From positions 1-5,788 of the forward strand of contig USOK01000113.1 of the NCBI GenBank assembly GCA_900556295.1: a stretch of DNA of 5,788 nt, in the 5' to 3' direction. Below, in pieces: positions 4,753 to 5,788 of the stretch. The position numbers and the translations under genes were made by a program. The stretch's first letter is position 1. Every line of letters begins with the position of its first letter. Below the pieces are notes generated by a model that was not told the origin of the DNA, made no database searches, and saw nothing but the letters and a program-made list of their open reading frames with translations. This DNA comes from an uncultured bacterium. Its GTDB lineage: Bacteria; Cyanobacteriota; Vampirovibrionia; Gastranaerophilales; Gastranaerophilaceae.

Positions 4753-5529
4753 TTGTTGCTGATACCTTTAACCAGAATAAATGAAGTTGCTATTGCAGGT
4801 TATAAAAAATTAAGAGAAACAGAGCAAGCTAGTACTGCAACAATCAACCTTGAACTCGCGATGGTATCACATCTTTTACATAAAGCTGTTGAATGGGGCT
4901 GGATTAACAATATGCCCTGTCGTATCGTAAAAGAACAATTAGAGGAAAGCGATAAAATCTATCTTACCAAAGAACAAGTCAATGATTTAATCGAATCAGC
5001 TAAACACGATCAAAATCCACAAATTTATATGTTTATCAGAATTGGCTTCGAAACAGCAATGCGTAAAATGGAAATTCTTAGTATTAAGCTTAAAGATATT
5101 CACCTTGAAAATAATCGTATTTATATTCCAGATGCCAAAGCTGGTGCAAGAATGCAACCCATTACAGCAGGTTTAGCTGAACAATTAAAAACATATATCG
5201 AAAATCTAAAAAGAGAAAACCCATTAGCTGAATGGCTATTTCCATCAGCCACCGCAAAAAACGGTCATACTATTGATATTCGCAAAGCATTCGTAAGATG
5301 CGTTCAAAGAGCTAATCTCGATATTGAAAAAGTGACACCTCATACAATGCGACATACAGCGATAACACATTTAGTGCAAAATGGTGTTGATTTACTAACG
5401 GTTCAACATATTTCAGGTCACAAGACCTTAAAAATGGTGCAACATTACTTCCACCAGAATGGAAAGCATATTGACGATGCGATGTCTAAATTAGAGAAAG
5501 CTTACAAAACAACTTCTCAAAAAGACTAG
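4753..5529 (+). CDS. tyrosine recombinase / phage-type integrase, N-terminally truncated
   Basis: The catalytic domain is complete: R104 in TAMRKMEIL, K129 in DAKAG, H197-T-M-R200, H223 in SGHKT and the nucleophile Y232 in MVQHYFH. The N-terminus is not. The frame opens after TAA 4747-4749, starts at best at TTG 4753 without a ribosome site, and contains only the last helices of the SAM-like core-binding domain (RINEVAIAGYKKL... to AVEWGWINN, residues 8-52). Related prophage and island integrases are about 330 residues or more, with an arm-binding and a full core-binding domain first, so roughly 70-100 residues are lost. These enzymes insert and excise elements between attP and a chromosomal attB, often the 3' end of a tRNA gene, which is exactly what lies 116 bases beyond the stop. 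It was probably the integrase of this island and is now likely inactive or strongly altered. The family is certain; activity is doubtful. Confidence 0.85.
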   Translation: MLLIPLTRINEVAIAGYKKLRETEQASTATINLELAMVSHLLHKAVEWGWINNMPCRIVKEQLEESDKIYLTKEQVNDLIESAKHDQNPQIYMFIRIGFETAMRKMEILSIKLKDIHLENNRIYIPDAKAGARMQPITAGLAEQLKTYIENLKRENPLAEWLFPSATAKNGHTIDIRKAFVRCVQRANLDIEKVTPHTMRHTAITHLVQNGVDLLTVQHISGHKTLKMVQHYFHQNGKHIDDAMSKLEKAYKTTSQKD

Positions 5530-5547
5530 AAAAATCTGATAAATTCT

Positions 5548-5589
5548 TTACACAATTACACCAAAATTACACAAAAGATAAAATTACAT
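5548..5589 (+). repeat. cluster of short TTACAC direct repeats between integrase and tRNA
   Basis: TTACAC occurs at 5548-5553, 5556-5561 and 5567-5572, with TTACAT at 5584-5589. All are in one orientation, in the AT-rich gap between the integrase stop and the tRNA. Direct hexamer-scale repeats at this place could be arm-type integrase binding sites, but low complexity could also explain them. Confidence 0.25.
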
Positions 5590-5598
5590 ATAAAATTT

Positions 5599-5640
5599 AA
5601 AAAACCAAACCCTTCGCAACATTAAGGTTTTGAAGGGTTT
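5599..5640 (-). terminator. intrinsic terminator downstream of tRNA-Phe
   Basis: On the minus strand AAACCCTTC and GAAGGGTTT (5632-5640 and 5607-5615) form a perfect 9-bp stem with a 16-base loop. Two G then precede six T (5599-5604). It lies six bases beyond the tRNA 3' end and ends the tRNA transcript. On the plus strand only four T follow, so it would stop integrase transcription less well. Confidence 0.75.
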
Positions 5641-5645
5641 TGTAA

Positions 5646-5721
<76 letters not shown>

Positions 5722-5738
5722 ATCAACTGACGAAAAGG

Positions 5739-5767
5739 TTTATAATTCATATTTTTCCGCTTGTCCA
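5739..5767 (-). promoter_or_regulatory. sigma70 promoter of tRNA-Phe
   Basis: On the minus strand TGGACA (5762-5767, five of six consensus bases) and TATAAA (5739-5744, five of six) are separated by 17 bp. The predicted start near 5732 lies about 10 bases before the mature tRNA 5' end. Confidence 0.75.
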
Positions 5768-5788
5768 GCAGAACATTAAATTTTTAAT

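Noticed and set aside
5757..5764. Eight-base match to the ACAAGCGGT DNA uptake word
   Set aside because: It is one base short of the core, occurs once, and overlaps the spacer and -35 of the tRNA promoter; it cannot support uptake or a Pasteurellaceae assignment.

Overview
The window looks like the edge of an integrated, mosaic accessory region in an AT-rich bacterium. The tRNA-Phe gene at the right end encodes its own CCA tail and has a sigma70-type promoter, which fits a gammaproteobacterium. I cannot name the genus from sequence alone. An 8-base partial match to the Actinobacillus-type DNA uptake word (5757-5764) hints at Pasteurellaceae but is too weak to rely on. Base composition changes along the window: the left methyltransferase and the RecQ-like helicase are very AT-rich, the central operon less so. 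This suggests assembly from several sources.

Layout. (1) 2-1027, + strand: the C-terminal part of a DNA N6-adenine methyltransferase of a restriction-modification system, cut by the window edge. (2) 1030-1397, - strand, convergent with it: two tiny related zinc-ribbon genes, the second of which is frameshifted or lacks a normal start. (3) 1407-1745: a divergent control region. It holds a palindrome in front of the zinc-ribbon genes, a perfect-consensus extended promoter facing right, an 11-bp hairpin at the predicted RNA 5' end, two 28-codon ORFs one base apart, and a strong intrinsic terminator whose stem contains the stop codon of the second ORF. (4) 1759-3262: a tight three-gene operon coding for a DUF3768 protein, a papain-like (C39-type) cysteine peptidase candidate and a serine recombinase. 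(5) 3261-4646, - strand: a terminator, a 33-bp tandem repeat and a short RecQ-like helicase lacking the RQC/HRDC part. (6) 4753-5529: a tyrosine integrase with an intact catalytic domain and a lost N-terminus. (7) 5599-5767: tRNA-Phe with its own promoter and terminator. It is the probable chromosomal anchor of the island, with its 3' end facing the integrase.

How the parts may work together (inference). The integrase and tRNA-Phe mark one end of an integrated element; the methyltransferase and RecQ-like helicase are typical cargo of defence-rich islands. The most unusual unit is 1485-3262. A very strong promoter is followed by a terminator, so the default product would be a short RNA of about 220 nt. 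Translation of the second small ORF would place a ribbon of ribosome footprint over the terminator stem and could let transcription into the DUF3768-peptidase-recombinase operon. A DNA-level duplication ahead of the recombinase gene and a tandem repeat behind it are candidate recombinase sites. None of these functional links is proven by the sequence.
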